Positions 1 to 6,650 of a DNA stretch of 11,463 bases are shown piece after piece. The notes under the pieces were generated by a model, which had not been told where the DNA came from, did no database searches, and saw nothing but the letters and a program-made list of their open reading frames with translations. Numbering within the stretch: position 1 is the first letter of the stretch; each line of letters starts with the position of its first letter. This DNA is from Chitinophaga pinensis (GTDB lineage: Bacteria; Bacteroidota; Bacteroidia; Flavobacteriales_D; Crocinitomicaceae). The position numbers and the translations under genes were made by a program. Where the stretch lies: NCBI GenBank assembly GCA_945868555.1, contig CAMBMC010000049.1:1-11463 (forward strand), given 5' to 3'.

Positions 1-725
1 CCATTGATCATCATGGCATATTCTCCAATGGTCATTCCATACACAATGGGAACCGGATGCATACCTACAAAGGATCTTTGTTCTGGCTCACGAATAGGTC
101 CATCCACATAGTGACCATTTGGATTTGGACGATCAAGCACCACAAGCTGTTTCCCATTTTCAGCACACGCCTGCATGACATAATGTAAGGTAGAAATGTA
201 GGTGTAAAAGCGAACTCCTACATCTTGAATGTCGTAAATAACGATATCTATGTTGGCCATTTCAGATGGCAGTGGTTTTTTATTTTGACCGTACAAACTG
301 ATTAAAGGAATGCCTGTCTTTTCATCCACAGAGCTATGAACTCGTTCGCCTGCATCCGCTTGACCACGAAAACCATGTTCTGGTGCAAAGACCTTTTGTA
401 CATTCAGCCCGAGTGAAAGTAAAGTGTCCACAAGATGAACATTACCTACCATGGACGTTTGATTGCTCACCACCGCAATGTTTTTATTTTGAAGGGAATC
501 CATGAAGAGGTGAAGACGGTCGATGCCAAGCACAGGGGCGCGCAATGGATTGTGAACTTGCTGCTCTTCAACACGAATGCAATCCGTGTCACCAGGTTCA
601 CACTGCTCAATGACTTGGGTTTCCGCAATGGTGGTGCGCCTTGGTTTGTGAAGACCACAAGAGGTCACCAAAAGAATTAAAATACTTTTTAAGCACAAAT
701 GCTTTATGTACTTTCGTACATTCAA
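1..725 (-). CDS. NamZ/DUF1343-family exo-beta-N-acetylmuramidase lipoprotein (3' end cut by window)
   Basis: The frame is open on the minus strand to the window edge, giving 241 residues of the N-terminal half with no stop or frameshift. Family-typical motifs in order: GIDRL near residue 67, VVSNQTS, APEHGFRGQ, DAGERV, ISLYG, YDIQDVGVRFYTY, VLDRPNPNG and the PIVYGMTIGEYA block close to the edge. Known of the family (CAZy GH171, founding member B. subtilis NamZ): removal of terminal MurNAc from peptidoglycan fragments, that is, wall turnover or recycling. A lipoprotein signal is visible: basic n-region, hydrophobic SILILLV, then lipobox LVTSC with the modified Cys at residue 23. I chose the TTG at 725 because it gives a normal signal peptide and avoids overlap with the divergent permease. 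The in-frame ATG at 755 would overlap that gene by 20 bases, and a TTG at 698 is also possible. Family is near certain; start and export route are inference. Confidence 0.9.
   Translation of the reverse strand, partial: MNVRKYIKHLCLKSILILLVTSCGLHKPRRTTIAETQVIEQCEPGDTDCIRVEEQQVHNPLRAPVLGIDRLHLFMDSLQNKNIAVVSNQTSMVGNVHLVDTLLSLGLNVQKVFAPEHGFRGQADAGERVHSSVDEKTGIPLISLYGQNKKPLPSEMANIDIVIYDIQDVGVRFYTYISTLHYVMQACAENGKQLVVLDRPNPNGHYVDGPIREPEQRSFVGMHPVPIVYGMTIGEYAMMIN
691..720. repeat. Two adjacent short inverted repeats in the divergent promoter region
   Basis: Positions 691-704 read AAGCA-CAAA-TGCTT and 707-720 read TGTAC-TTTC-GTACA. Both are perfect 5-bp arms around 4-base centres, separated by two bases. 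They lie just upstream of the permease start and, if the longer start is used, inside the first codons of the NamZ-type gene. They could be operator half-sites or chance; the sequence alone does not decide. Confidence 0.4.
709..716 (+). promoter_or_regulatory. Candidate Bacteroidota -7 element for the permease gene
   Basis: TACTTTCG at 709-716 matches the Bacteroidota -7 consensus TAnnTTTG at all fixed positions but one, and lies 19 bases ahead of the TTG start at 736. No clear TTTG -33 element sits at the usual distance upstream (only a T-rich run near 686-690). The element overlaps the second inverted repeat. Weak call. Confidence 0.22.
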
Positions 726-735
726 AACAAGCTGA

Positions 736-2442
736 TTGCCGTTTGAGTATTTCATATCACAAAGAATCCTGAAAAGCGAGGTCGAAGGTAAGAAAGTTTC
801 CAGACCCATCGTTCGCATTTCCATGTTAAGTATTGCACTTGCAGTTGTTGTTAATTTAATTACAATCGCAGTGGTTACAGGGTTCCAGCACGAAGTTCGC
901 GACAAAGTTACGGGTTTTGGTTCGCATATCCTTGTCATGAATGCTGGTGAACAGAGTGTGTACGAAGCTGAACCCCTCTTGCGAGATACACTCTTGCGCA
1001 ATTCATTACAAAATTTCGCAGGCATTGCCACTGTGAATGCTGTTGCTTACAAACCTGTATTGTTCCAATCCGGAAAGGTAGAGCGCACGATCAGAACAAA
1101 AAACGGCAAAGACTCTGTATTTGTGCAACAAGAAATTATGGCTGGGCTTCTAAAAGGAGTTGATTCAAGCTACGACCTTCATTTTTTCAAAGAAAATTTA
1201 ATCTCCGGTCGTTTACCTGATTTCACCACTCCGGAAGCGACCAATGAAATTCTTTTATCGCAGCAAGTTGCAAAAACCTTAGGTGTGAAACTCAACGATG
1301 ATGTGAAGGCATTTTTCGTGAAAAACCAGCCCATCCGACGCAACTTCAAACTTGTGGGGATTTATGAAACAGGACTGGATGAATTCGATAAAAAAATGGC
1401 CTTAGGCGATCTTCGACTTGTGCAAAACCTCAATGACTGGGGCGTCAAAGCAGCCATCACGGTGGAAGACACACTTTACAATGGCCAATTGATCGTTCGT
1501 GCAGAAAGCAGCGGTGGCAATGGCAATTACCGTTACGATTGGGGGAAAGGCTTTGAAAACTATTCAGGTTTTCCCTTGTGTCCAACGCGTGACACTGTGA
1601 TCCGTTTGATCGTATCAGACTATTGGAGCAACATTGATGGCCGCAACGAAACAACGAGCAAAGCAGATACGGCGTTTATGTTCATTGATGTTCAAGCGCA
1701 CCACGGTAATGTAAATCACATCGACGAAGACTGTGGATTTCAAACGAATACAGACGGAACAATTGACAAGACACTGACGGCGGAAGGATTTAGCATTGAT
1801 GGTTTTCATCGTACAATTTCTTTTGAACCAAAAGATGGCCCTGGAAGTTCCTCAAACTACATCGGGGCGTATGAGCTTACCGTGAACGATTGGAGCGCCT
1901 TACCTACAATCTATGAAAAACTGAAAAGGCAATTTTCCCTTATCCCAACTCCCAGTGGTCACATGTTGCGGGTGACGAGCGTTACCGACGAACAAGCTGA
2001 CATTTTCATGTGGCTTGGTTTTTTGGATTTAAATGTATTGATTATTCTTACCCTGATGATCTTGATCGGCATCATCAACATGGGTTCTGCACTACTTGTA
2101 CTGATCCTTGTTCGCACAAGCTTTATTGGCTTATTGAAATCCATGGGAGCTACAGACTGGAGCATTCGTAAAATCTTCCTATTCCAATCTGGACGACTTA
2201 TTCTGCGTGGGATGGTTCTTGGAAATGCCGTCGGACTAAGCCTTTGTGGATTGCAGGAGTATTTCGGAATTATTCGCTTAAATCCGGAAGTATACTATTT
2301 AGATTCAGTTCCAATCGAACTTAACTTAACGGCTTGGATTGCACTCAATACAGTGACCTTTGTGGTCTGTTTAGCTGCACTGATTATTCCGAGCATTGTG
2401 ATTACAAGGATCCGCCCATCGAAAGCAATAAAGTTCAATTAA
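736..2442 (+). CDS. FtsX/LolC-E-type ABC transporter permease with extra periplasmic insert
   Basis: 568 residues. The first transmembrane segment is about residues 28-50, followed by a MacB-like periplasmic domain (about 55-420) and three C-terminal membrane segments (about 432-457, 485-505, 533-557). The cytoplasmic loop GLLKSMGATDWSIRKIFLF (465-483) is the typical FtsX/LolE coupling motif, and the end TRIRPSKAIKFN is also typical. Such permeases work as dimers with an ABC ATPase to move lipoproteins or other envelope substrates, or to transmit mechanical force; no ATPase gene is in the window. Related Bacteroidota proteins are usually near 400-410 residues. The excess maps to about residues 236-375, between the usual KLVGIYETGLDEFDKKM block and the GAYELTVNDW strand. 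The start is TTG at 736, chosen because the N terminus MPFEYFISQRIL looks like that of the family and A-rich sequence precedes it. Family sure, substrate unknown. Confidence 0.9.
   Translation: MPFEYFISQRILKSEVEGKKVSRPIVRISMLSIALAVVVNLITIAVVTGFQHEVRDKVTGFGSHILVMNAGEQSVYEAEPLLRDTLLRNSLQNFAGIATVNAVAYKPVLFQSGKVERTIRTKNGKDSVFVQQEIMAGLLKGVDSSYDLHFFKENLISGRLPDFTTPEATNEILLSQQVAKTLGVKLNDDVKAFFVKNQPIRRNFKLVGIYETGLDEFDKKMALGDLRLVQNLNDWGVKAAITVEDTLYNGQLIVRAESSGGNGNYRYDWGKGFENYSGFPLCPTRDTVIRLIVSDYWSNIDGRNETTSKADTAFMFIDVQAHHGNVNHIDEDCGFQTNTDGTIDKTLTAEGFSIDGFHRTISFEPKDGPGSSSNYIGAYELTVNDWSALPTIYEKLKRQFSLIPTPSGHMLRVTSVTDEQADIFMWLGFLDLNVLIILTLMILIGIINMGSALLVLILVRTSFIGLLKSMGATDWSIRKIFLFQSGRLILRGMVLGNAVGLSLCGLQEYFGIIRLNPEVYYLDSVPIELNLTAWIALNTVTFVVCLAALIIPSIVITRIRPSKAIKFN
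1441..1860 (+). other. Family-atypical periplasmic insertion within the permease (about residues 236-375)
   Basis: This segment separates two blocks that are normally close together in LolC/E-type permeases of this phylum. It includes a glycine-rich start (SSGGNGNYRYDWGKG), two cysteines (residues 282 and 333) and a His/Asp/Glu-rich stretch (AHHGNVNHIDEDC, 321-333). The reading frame and base composition continue smoothly, so it is not an inserted element or assembly error. Whether it is an independent domain is unknown. Boundaries are estimated from remembered family architecture, not from an alignment. Confidence 0.5.
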
Positions 2443-2443
2443 A

Positions 2444-3940
2444 CTATTGCGTCTTCAACTCAACAAACTGGAATTCACGGTATTTTCCTTGATCCTCGAA
2501 GTCACTTAAATAGGTTGGTCCTTGCACTTTGGAAAACTCAATCGCAACAAGAACTTTACCTGACAAGCCTGCTGCTGCGAAATAATTCTCCAATTCTTTT
2601 TTCATGCGCTCGGCACGCGCGTCAGCCAGCTTTTGATTCGATCCCTCGAATTCTTTTGTTGGAACGGTAGATGCGGATGACTTAATCTTGATTTTCACCC
2701 CTAAACGGCCATTTTTTACTTGGGCCTCCACTTGTTTCACAAAGGAAGCAAGTGATTCATTTTCAGCGCATGTTAGGTTGGCTTTGTTGTAATCGAATAC
2801 ATACTTGAATGTCAAGTCCTGCATTGGAAGAGGTTCGCCTACTTTCGCTGTACACGTTGCTTTTTGTCCGATGGCATCCGTTACATTAATTACATAGGAT
2901 CCTTTCATCACACCCGACGGATTTTGCACCGACGCACCGTTTGACCAGACATAATTAAAGGGAGCGACTCCACCGGTAACTGAAGAAGACAATGTTCCAT
3001 CAGCCCCACCGAAAGTGCTTACATCCTTTCCTTTACATATTACACTCAATGCTGGCGGTGTTAAAATTGATGCCATGTAGATGTCACTTCGTTCGCCATC
3101 GCGATTACTTGACCAGTACATGGAATTGCCTGAATAGGAGAAATAAGCATCAAACTTCGGTGAATTCACTTTGTCACCAAGACTTACAGGAGTTGACCAA
3201 TTGACAAACGAATTTCCCTTCATCACCGAATAGAAAATATCTGCATCACCCAATCCACCTAAGCCATTGCTCGAGAAGAACAAGGTATCCTTGCCTTTTG
3301 ACAGGAATGGAGTGGTTTCAAATCCAGCGGTATTGATGACATTCCCCATGTGTTGAGGTGCAAGCCATTGACCATTTTGTTTTGTACTCACGTACAAGTC
3401 CTCTTCACCGATTGCATTTGGGCCTTTGTAAGAAATGATGAGTACATCCTCAGAATCCGCCACATAAAAGGTGTAAAATTCACCTTCAATATCCAATGTT
3501 GGAATTGAAATAGCTGCAGGTGTTTGCCACTTCCCACTCTTCATTAATGAAGCGGCTAAACCTTTTACTAAATCCTTTTTTCCATCATAGGAATTCAACA
3601 CATACAGAGATTTTCCTGAGGAACTCACACCTACAATTCCATTGTTGAATTTATTATTTAACTCAGATAAGGGTTGGCAGGCACTATAACTTCCATCAGC
3701 CGCGCGCTTACTGAACCAAATGTCTTGATCCGATTCGCCTGAAACCGAAGCTGGGTCAAATGCACGAACAAAATAGAGAAGTGAACTATCTTTTGAGAAG
3801 ACGGGCATAATTTCTTCAAACGAAACGGTATTTACTGTTCCAGGAAGCTTTTTGGGTTCAGAAATTTGCCAAAACTGAGCCATTGAATTCATGCAAAAGC
3901 CACAGAGAAAAATCACAAAGAGGATTTCTTTTTTCATCAT
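2444..3940 (-). CDS. PD40 beta-propeller / SprB-repeat / OmpA-like envelope protein (T9SS-associated type)
   Basis: 498 residues with a signal peptide (MKKEILFVIFLCGFCMNSMA, cleavage before QFW). Residues about 40-292 hold several PD40/WD40-like blades, for example PVFSKDSSLLYFVR, SSSGKSLYVLN, PFLSKGKDTLFFSSNGLGG and SYSGNSMYWSSNRDG. Residues about 303-367 hold one SprB-type repeat: GGADGTLS, GGVAPFNYVWSNG, then GSYVINVTDAIGQ and a Cys. Residues about 375-455 resemble an OmpA-like domain: FKYVFDYNKANLT, then NQKLADARAERMKKEL. Proteins of this general architecture, such as PorE and other OmpA-like T9SS accessories, sit in the periplasm or inner leaf of the outer membrane and hold envelope complexes to the wall. 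The HTDxxG peptidoglycan-binding segment is replaced by SSASTVP, so wall binding is doubtful. The gene starts 25 bases after the PorP-like stop, so the two are probably one operon. Tandem ATGs at 3940 and 3937 are equivalent start choices. Confidence 0.8.
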   Translation of the reverse strand: MMKKEILFVIFLCGFCMNSMAQFWQISEPKKLPGTVNTVSFEEIMPVFSKDSSLLYFVRAFDPASVSGESDQDIWFSKRAADGSYSACQPLSELNNKFNNGIVGVSSSGKSLYVLNSYDGKKDLVKGLAASLMKSGKWQTPAAISIPTLDIEGEFYTFYVADSEDVLIISYKGPNAIGEEDLYVSTKQNGQWLAPQHMGNVINTAGFETTPFLSKGKDTLFFSSNGLGGLGDADIFYSVMKGNSFVNWSTPVSLGDKVNSPKFDAYFSYSGNSMYWSSNRDGERSDIYMASILTPPALSVICKGKDVSTFGGADGTLSSSVTGGVAPFNYVWSNGASVQNPSGVMKGSYVINVTDAIGQKATCTAKVGEPLPMQDLTFKYVFDYNKANLTCAENESLASFVKQVEAQVKNGRLGVKIKIKSSASTVPTKEFEGSNQKLADARAERMKKELENYFAAAGLSGKVLVAIEFSKVQGPTYLSDFEDQGKYREFQFVELKTQ

Positions 3941-3965
3941 TATAAGTCTTTAATTGAACACAGAA

Positions 3966-4952
3966 TTAACGCCCAAGCATTAAACCAAGCACCAGTTCGT
4001 GTCCTCCAGAAGTGAAGTTATTGAAGCGAGAAATGGAATAATCGTATGAATATCCTAATTTGAATCGTTCAGAAATATTCAAACCTACCATCCCGATGAT
4101 GGCGTCTTTGTTGCGGTAAGATACACCTAGCCACAACCATTCTTTGTATTCCACTTGCAAAGATCCTTCGATTGTCAAAGGTGCAGGCGTCATTTTTTTC
4201 ACGAGAATAGCTGGAGTGAGTGTTACATTGTCATTCACCGGAATTTTCACCCCTGCCGTAGCATTGAAATGCATTTGCATATTAAAATTGGCAGTTCCAG
4301 CGCCAAAATTTACTAAATCTTTAGTCAGGTGGTCTGCAGAAATACCCACAAAAAACTTCTTTGAATACAGGTAAAAACCAGCCCCTAAATCCATAATAAA
4401 TCTATTGGATTGATTCATTACGAAGTTGTTATACGTTTGATCGGTATAGCCAAGTGTTGGATCCACCTGATTGAGCACTTGCGCCTTGTCTTTCAGAAAC
4501 GAGTGATTTGAAAGTCCCAAACGCGTTCCAAAAGAGAGGTTAACCTTTGACGATAGCGGCAAATGCAAGGCATAGGTTCCAGCGACTTGCATGCGTCGAA
4601 AGGCCCCGTATTGATCCGCAATAAACTGGCCACCAACAGCATGCTTTAGTTTACCCGTTTTCACTTCAGGGTTTTTAACAGGTCCTTGACTTGTTCGCAA
4701 TGCAGGATTGTATTTTGGTTTATCTGGCAAATTTAATGGTGAAGACACAGATAAATAAGCCGTTCTTGGCTCATCACCAAAACCTGCCCATTGCCAACGA
4801 CCACTCATTGTTATATCCGTAAAATCGTATACTCCAGCTGCCCCTGGATTCACCATATACTGATTTCTAAGGTATTGACTGTACTGCGGAATTTGCTGAG
4901 CATACGCTGTAAGCGACAAAAGAAACACAGAGAAAAAAACACTTTTTTTCAT
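3966..4952 (-). CDS. PorP/SprF-family type IX secretion outer-membrane protein
   Basis: 328 residues. Signal peptide at 1-18 (ending AYA, cleaved before QQIPQ). The N-terminal signature QQIPQYSQYLRNQYMVNPGA, followed by WAGFGDEPRTAYLSVSSPL, is diagnostic for the family. The rest is a run of amphipathic beta-strands (GGQFIADQYGAFRRMQVAG, SFGTRLGL, DLGAGFYLYSKKFFVGISADH, AIIGMVGLNISERFKLGYSYDYS) ending HELVLGLMLGR, as expected for a 14-strand outer-membrane barrel. Known role: PorP/SprF proteins support secretion or surface attachment of cargo with type B T9SS C-terminal domains, and SprF is needed for SprB in Flavobacterium johnsoniae. A type B cargo gene lies about 1.7 kb upstream on the same strand, so pairing with it is a reasonable inference. 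The start is the ATG at 4952, preceded by an A/T-rich leader. Confidence 0.93.
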   Translation of the reverse strand: MKKSVFFSVFLLSLTAYAQQIPQYSQYLRNQYMVNPGAAGVYDFTDITMSGRWQWAGFGDEPRTAYLSVSSPLNLPDKPKYNPALRTSQGPVKNPEVKTGKLKHAVGGQFIADQYGAFRRMQVAGTYALHLPLSSKVNLSFGTRLGLSNHSFLKDKAQVLNQVDPTLGYTDQTYNNFVMNQSNRFIMDLGAGFYLYSKKFFVGISADHLTKDLVNFGAGTANFNMQMHFNATAGVKIPVNDNVTLTPAILVKKMTPAPLTIEGSLQVEYKEWLWLGVSYRNKDAIIGMVGLNISERFKLGYSYDYSISRFNNFTSGGHELVLGLMLGR

Positions 4953-5128
4953 GAAAAAAGAATTGTGTTAGTGACACCAATTGCTCAACACTAGTTTAAA
5001 CCATTATGAACCTGAATTTATGGTTCCAATAAAAAGCTAAGCGCAGTAGCGATTCAAATATAAAATAAAAAAATGAGTTAAAATGGACTTTGACAAATAT
5101 CACATTTGATTCACAGAAAATTAATCTT
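4953..5128. other. Intergenic region upstream of the PorP-like gene
   Basis: This 176-base stretch is the longest without a gene in the window. It is A/T-rich, with runs of A at 5031-5035 and 5064-5073. On the minus strand it holds a -7-like element near 5055-5062. It also has imperfectly overlapping inverted repeats: GAACC at 5008-5012 with GGTTC at 5022-5026, and AACCAT at 4999-5004 with ATGGTT at 5020-5025, which would lie in the 5' leader. I see no convincing terminator for the LRR gene that ends at 5129. Confidence 0.5.
5055..5062 (-). promoter_or_regulatory. Candidate -7 element for the porP-like/PD40 operon
   Basis: Read on the minus strand this is TATATTTG, a full match to the Bacteroidota -7 consensus TAnnTTTG, about 100 bases ahead of the PorP-like start. 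A TTTG occurs 31 bases upstream of it, longer than the usual spacing of about 19, so the -33 half is not well supported. A/T-rich sequence gives such matches easily. Confidence 0.3.
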
Positions 5129-5707
5129 CTACTCCATACAATCGCAAGGCGAGTCGAAATGAATATCCACCCAAGGCAGTCTTTTTCTTAAGGCTTCCTG
5201 AAAGGATGGGCCATATTTTACTCCTTGAATTTCAATCACCTTCAGTGCTTTCAACTGATCCATCGACTGAGGGAAATGGGCTATTGGCACTTCCCATAAA
5301 TCAATCATTTCCACCTTCGTGCAGTAGCCAAAACACTCTGGAATTTGATCGAAGGTATTTCTATTGATAATTAAGATTTTGAGCTTGCTTAAGCGACAGA
5401 TTTCATTTGGAAAAATGGATAATTCATTTTTTGATAAATCCAGTACCTCGATATACTTAAAATCACCAATGAAACTGGGGAGCTCAGTCAATTTGTTCTT
5501 TGCAAGGTCAAGCACTTTTACATGCGTAAAGCAGGCAATTAACGCAGGCACTTCAGTTAGTTTTTCACGTGCCAATGAAATGGAAAAAACGGAATCTGGA
5601 TTGGCACTTGCGAGCTCCTTTAATGTGTACACTTTGAGCGAGTCAAGCTGCGCAAAAGCAACTGAACTATATATTAAACTCAGCAGAAGTACGAACGAAT
5701 TTTTCAT
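5129..5707 (-). CDS. Small secreted leucine-rich-repeat protein
   Basis: 192 residues. Signal peptide 1-19 (ending VAFA, cleaved before QLDSL). Five consecutive 23-residue leucine-rich repeats cover about residues 43-157, with the pattern LxLxxNxLxxxPxxI: ISLAREKLTEVP, LDLAKNKLTELP, LDLSKNELSIFP, LIINRNTFDQIP, IDLWEVPIAHFP. The consensus Asn is lost in the first and fifth repeats. A short capping segment follows and ends in SPCDCME with two close cysteines. The LRR fold suggests protein-protein contact in the periplasm or at the surface; no catalytic motif and no T9SS sorting domain is seen. The ATG lies inside the last 41 bases of ribF in another frame. This start is preferred because it places the signal peptide at the N terminus. 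The overlap suggests co-transcription and coupled translation with ribF. Function unknown. Confidence 0.85.
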   Translation of the reverse strand: MKNSFVLLLSLIYSSVAFAQLDSLKVYTLKELASANPDSVFSISLAREKLTEVPALIACFTHVKVLDLAKNKLTELPSFIGDFKYIEVLDLSKNELSIFPNEICRLSKLKILIINRNTFDQIPECFGYCTKVEMIDLWEVPIAHFPQSMDQLKALKVIEIQGVKYGPSFQEALRKRLPWVDIHFDSPCDCME

Positions 5708-6608
5708 CTTTTTGCAACTGTTCCTTTAAGGCCTCAACCGATTCAAATTTTTGTTCATCACGGACCCGTTCCATGAACCGGAGGGTGATCATTTTATCAT
5801 ATATATCTTCTTGAAAATCCAAGATGTGTACTTCCAAATTTACATTATCTGTCGATACAACGGTCGGTCGTCGCCCAATGTTTAACATTCCACGTAATGT
5901 TTTGCCCTCCACATAGACCTCCACGGCATATACACCAATACCAGGAACAAGCTTCAAATCACTATTCACTTCAATGTTCGCAGTTGGATATCCGATTGTT
6001 CTGCCCAAAGCGCGGCCTCGGATTACTTTGCCCGAAAGCTGATAGCATTGACCCAAGAAAACAGCTGCGCGTTTTACATCTCCCTTCAAGAGTGCCTCAC
6101 GAATTTTTGTCGAACTGATATTTACCTCATCTATATCTTGAGCTGGAATTTCAATCACTTCAAATTCGTAGGTTTCAGCGATGTCCTTCAGGTATTGAAT
6201 ATTTCCCTCCCTGTTTTTCCCAAATTGATGGTCGTAGCCAATGACAATCTTCCGCACATGCAGCTTGTTGACGAGGATGTCTCGCACAAATTCCAAGGCA
6301 GATAAGCGAGAAAAATCAAAAGAAAAGGGATAAATGATTAAATTCTGAAGACCATATTCTGAGAGCTTTTCCATTTTCTCTGCTTGCGTATGCAAGAGTT
6401 TCAATCCATGACTTTCAGGATAAAGAATCATTCGTGGATGTGGGTAAAATGTAAGTAAAACTGACTCTCCATTTACACTATGTGCCTCATCCAATAAAGT
6501 CTGCAGAATTTTCTGATGTCCAAGATGAACACCATCAAATGTTCCAATCGTTACAATCGGATTTGGAATTTCAGAAATTGAATTCAGGTCCTTAAATATT
6601 CTCAACAC
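5667..6608 (-). CDS. ribF: Bifunctional riboflavin kinase / FAD synthetase
   Basis: 313 residues, the normal length for prokaryotic RibF. It makes FMN from riboflavin and ATP, then FAD from FMN and ATP, in the cytoplasm. The N-terminal FAD synthetase (nucleotidyltransferase) domain shows GTFDGVHLGH (22-31), GYDHQFGKNREG (124-135) and ISSTKIREAL (164-173). The C-terminal riboflavin kinase domain shows GRALGRTIGYPTANI (198-212, with the PTAN motif), GVYAVEV, MLNIGRRPTV (241-250) and EVHILDF (from the likely catalytic Glu at 259), followed by the usual RFMERVRDEQKF end. An in-frame TAA lies four codons before the GTG at 6608, so translation must start at GTG 6608 or TTG 6605. The strong GGAGGG just upstream is better spaced for the TTG. 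No FMN riboswitch is present in the 42 bases upstream. Confidence 0.96.
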   Translation of the reverse strand: MLRIFKDLNSISEIPNPIVTIGTFDGVHLGHQKILQTLLDEAHSVNGESVLLTFYPHPRMILYPESHGLKLLHTQAEKMEKLSEYGLQNLIIYPFSFDFSRLSALEFVRDILVNKLHVRKIVIGYDHQFGKNREGNIQYLKDIAETYEFEVIEIPAQDIDEVNISSTKIREALLKGDVKRAAVFLGQCYQLSGKVIRGRALGRTIGYPTANIEVNSDLKLVPGIGVYAVEVYVEGKTLRGMLNIGRRPTVVSTDNVNLEVHILDFQEDIYDKMITLRFMERVRDEQKFESVEALKEQLQKDEKFVRTSAEFNI

Positions 6609-6630
6609 TACCCTCCATTAAATGAACCAT
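6592..6630 (-). CDS. Possible 12-codon leader ORF overlapping the ribF start
   Basis: An ATG at 6630 follows AAAGGAG (plus-strand 6634-6640) by three bases and opens a 12-codon frame, MVHLMEGSVENI, which ends within the first codons of ribF. Its translation would carry ribosomes across the ribF start and could couple ribF to upstream translation. It may equally be chance: the gap between the adhesin stop and ribF is only 42 bases, and the peptide resembles nothing I know. Confidence 0.15.
   Translation of the reverse strand: MVHLMEGSVENI
6611..6617 (-). promoter_or_regulatory. ribF: Shine-Dalgarno-like sequence deciding the ribF start
   Basis: On the minus strand GGAGGG precedes the GTG at 6608 by only two bases and the TTG at 6605 by five. 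Strong Shine-Dalgarno sequences are uncommon in Bacteroidota, which makes this one notable. Its spacing favours TTG, which removes one residue from the ribF product. Confidence 0.4.
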
Positions 6631-6650
6631 CAACTCCTTTAAAAAATTAC

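Noticed and set aside
435..680. An 81-codon plus-strand frame and a 63-codon minus-strand frame near the left end
   Set aside because: Both overlap the NamZ/DUF1343 gene, whose frame is uninterrupted from 725 to the window edge and matches the family throughout.
5094..5108. Terminator hairpin after the LRR gene (CAAAT-ATCAC-ATTTG)
   Set aside because: The stem is only five mostly A/T pairs and is not followed at once by a T-run on the minus strand; too weak to call.
6609..6650. FMN riboswitch ahead of ribF
   Set aside because: The gap is 42 bases, far too short for an RFN element, and none of its conserved stems can be seen.
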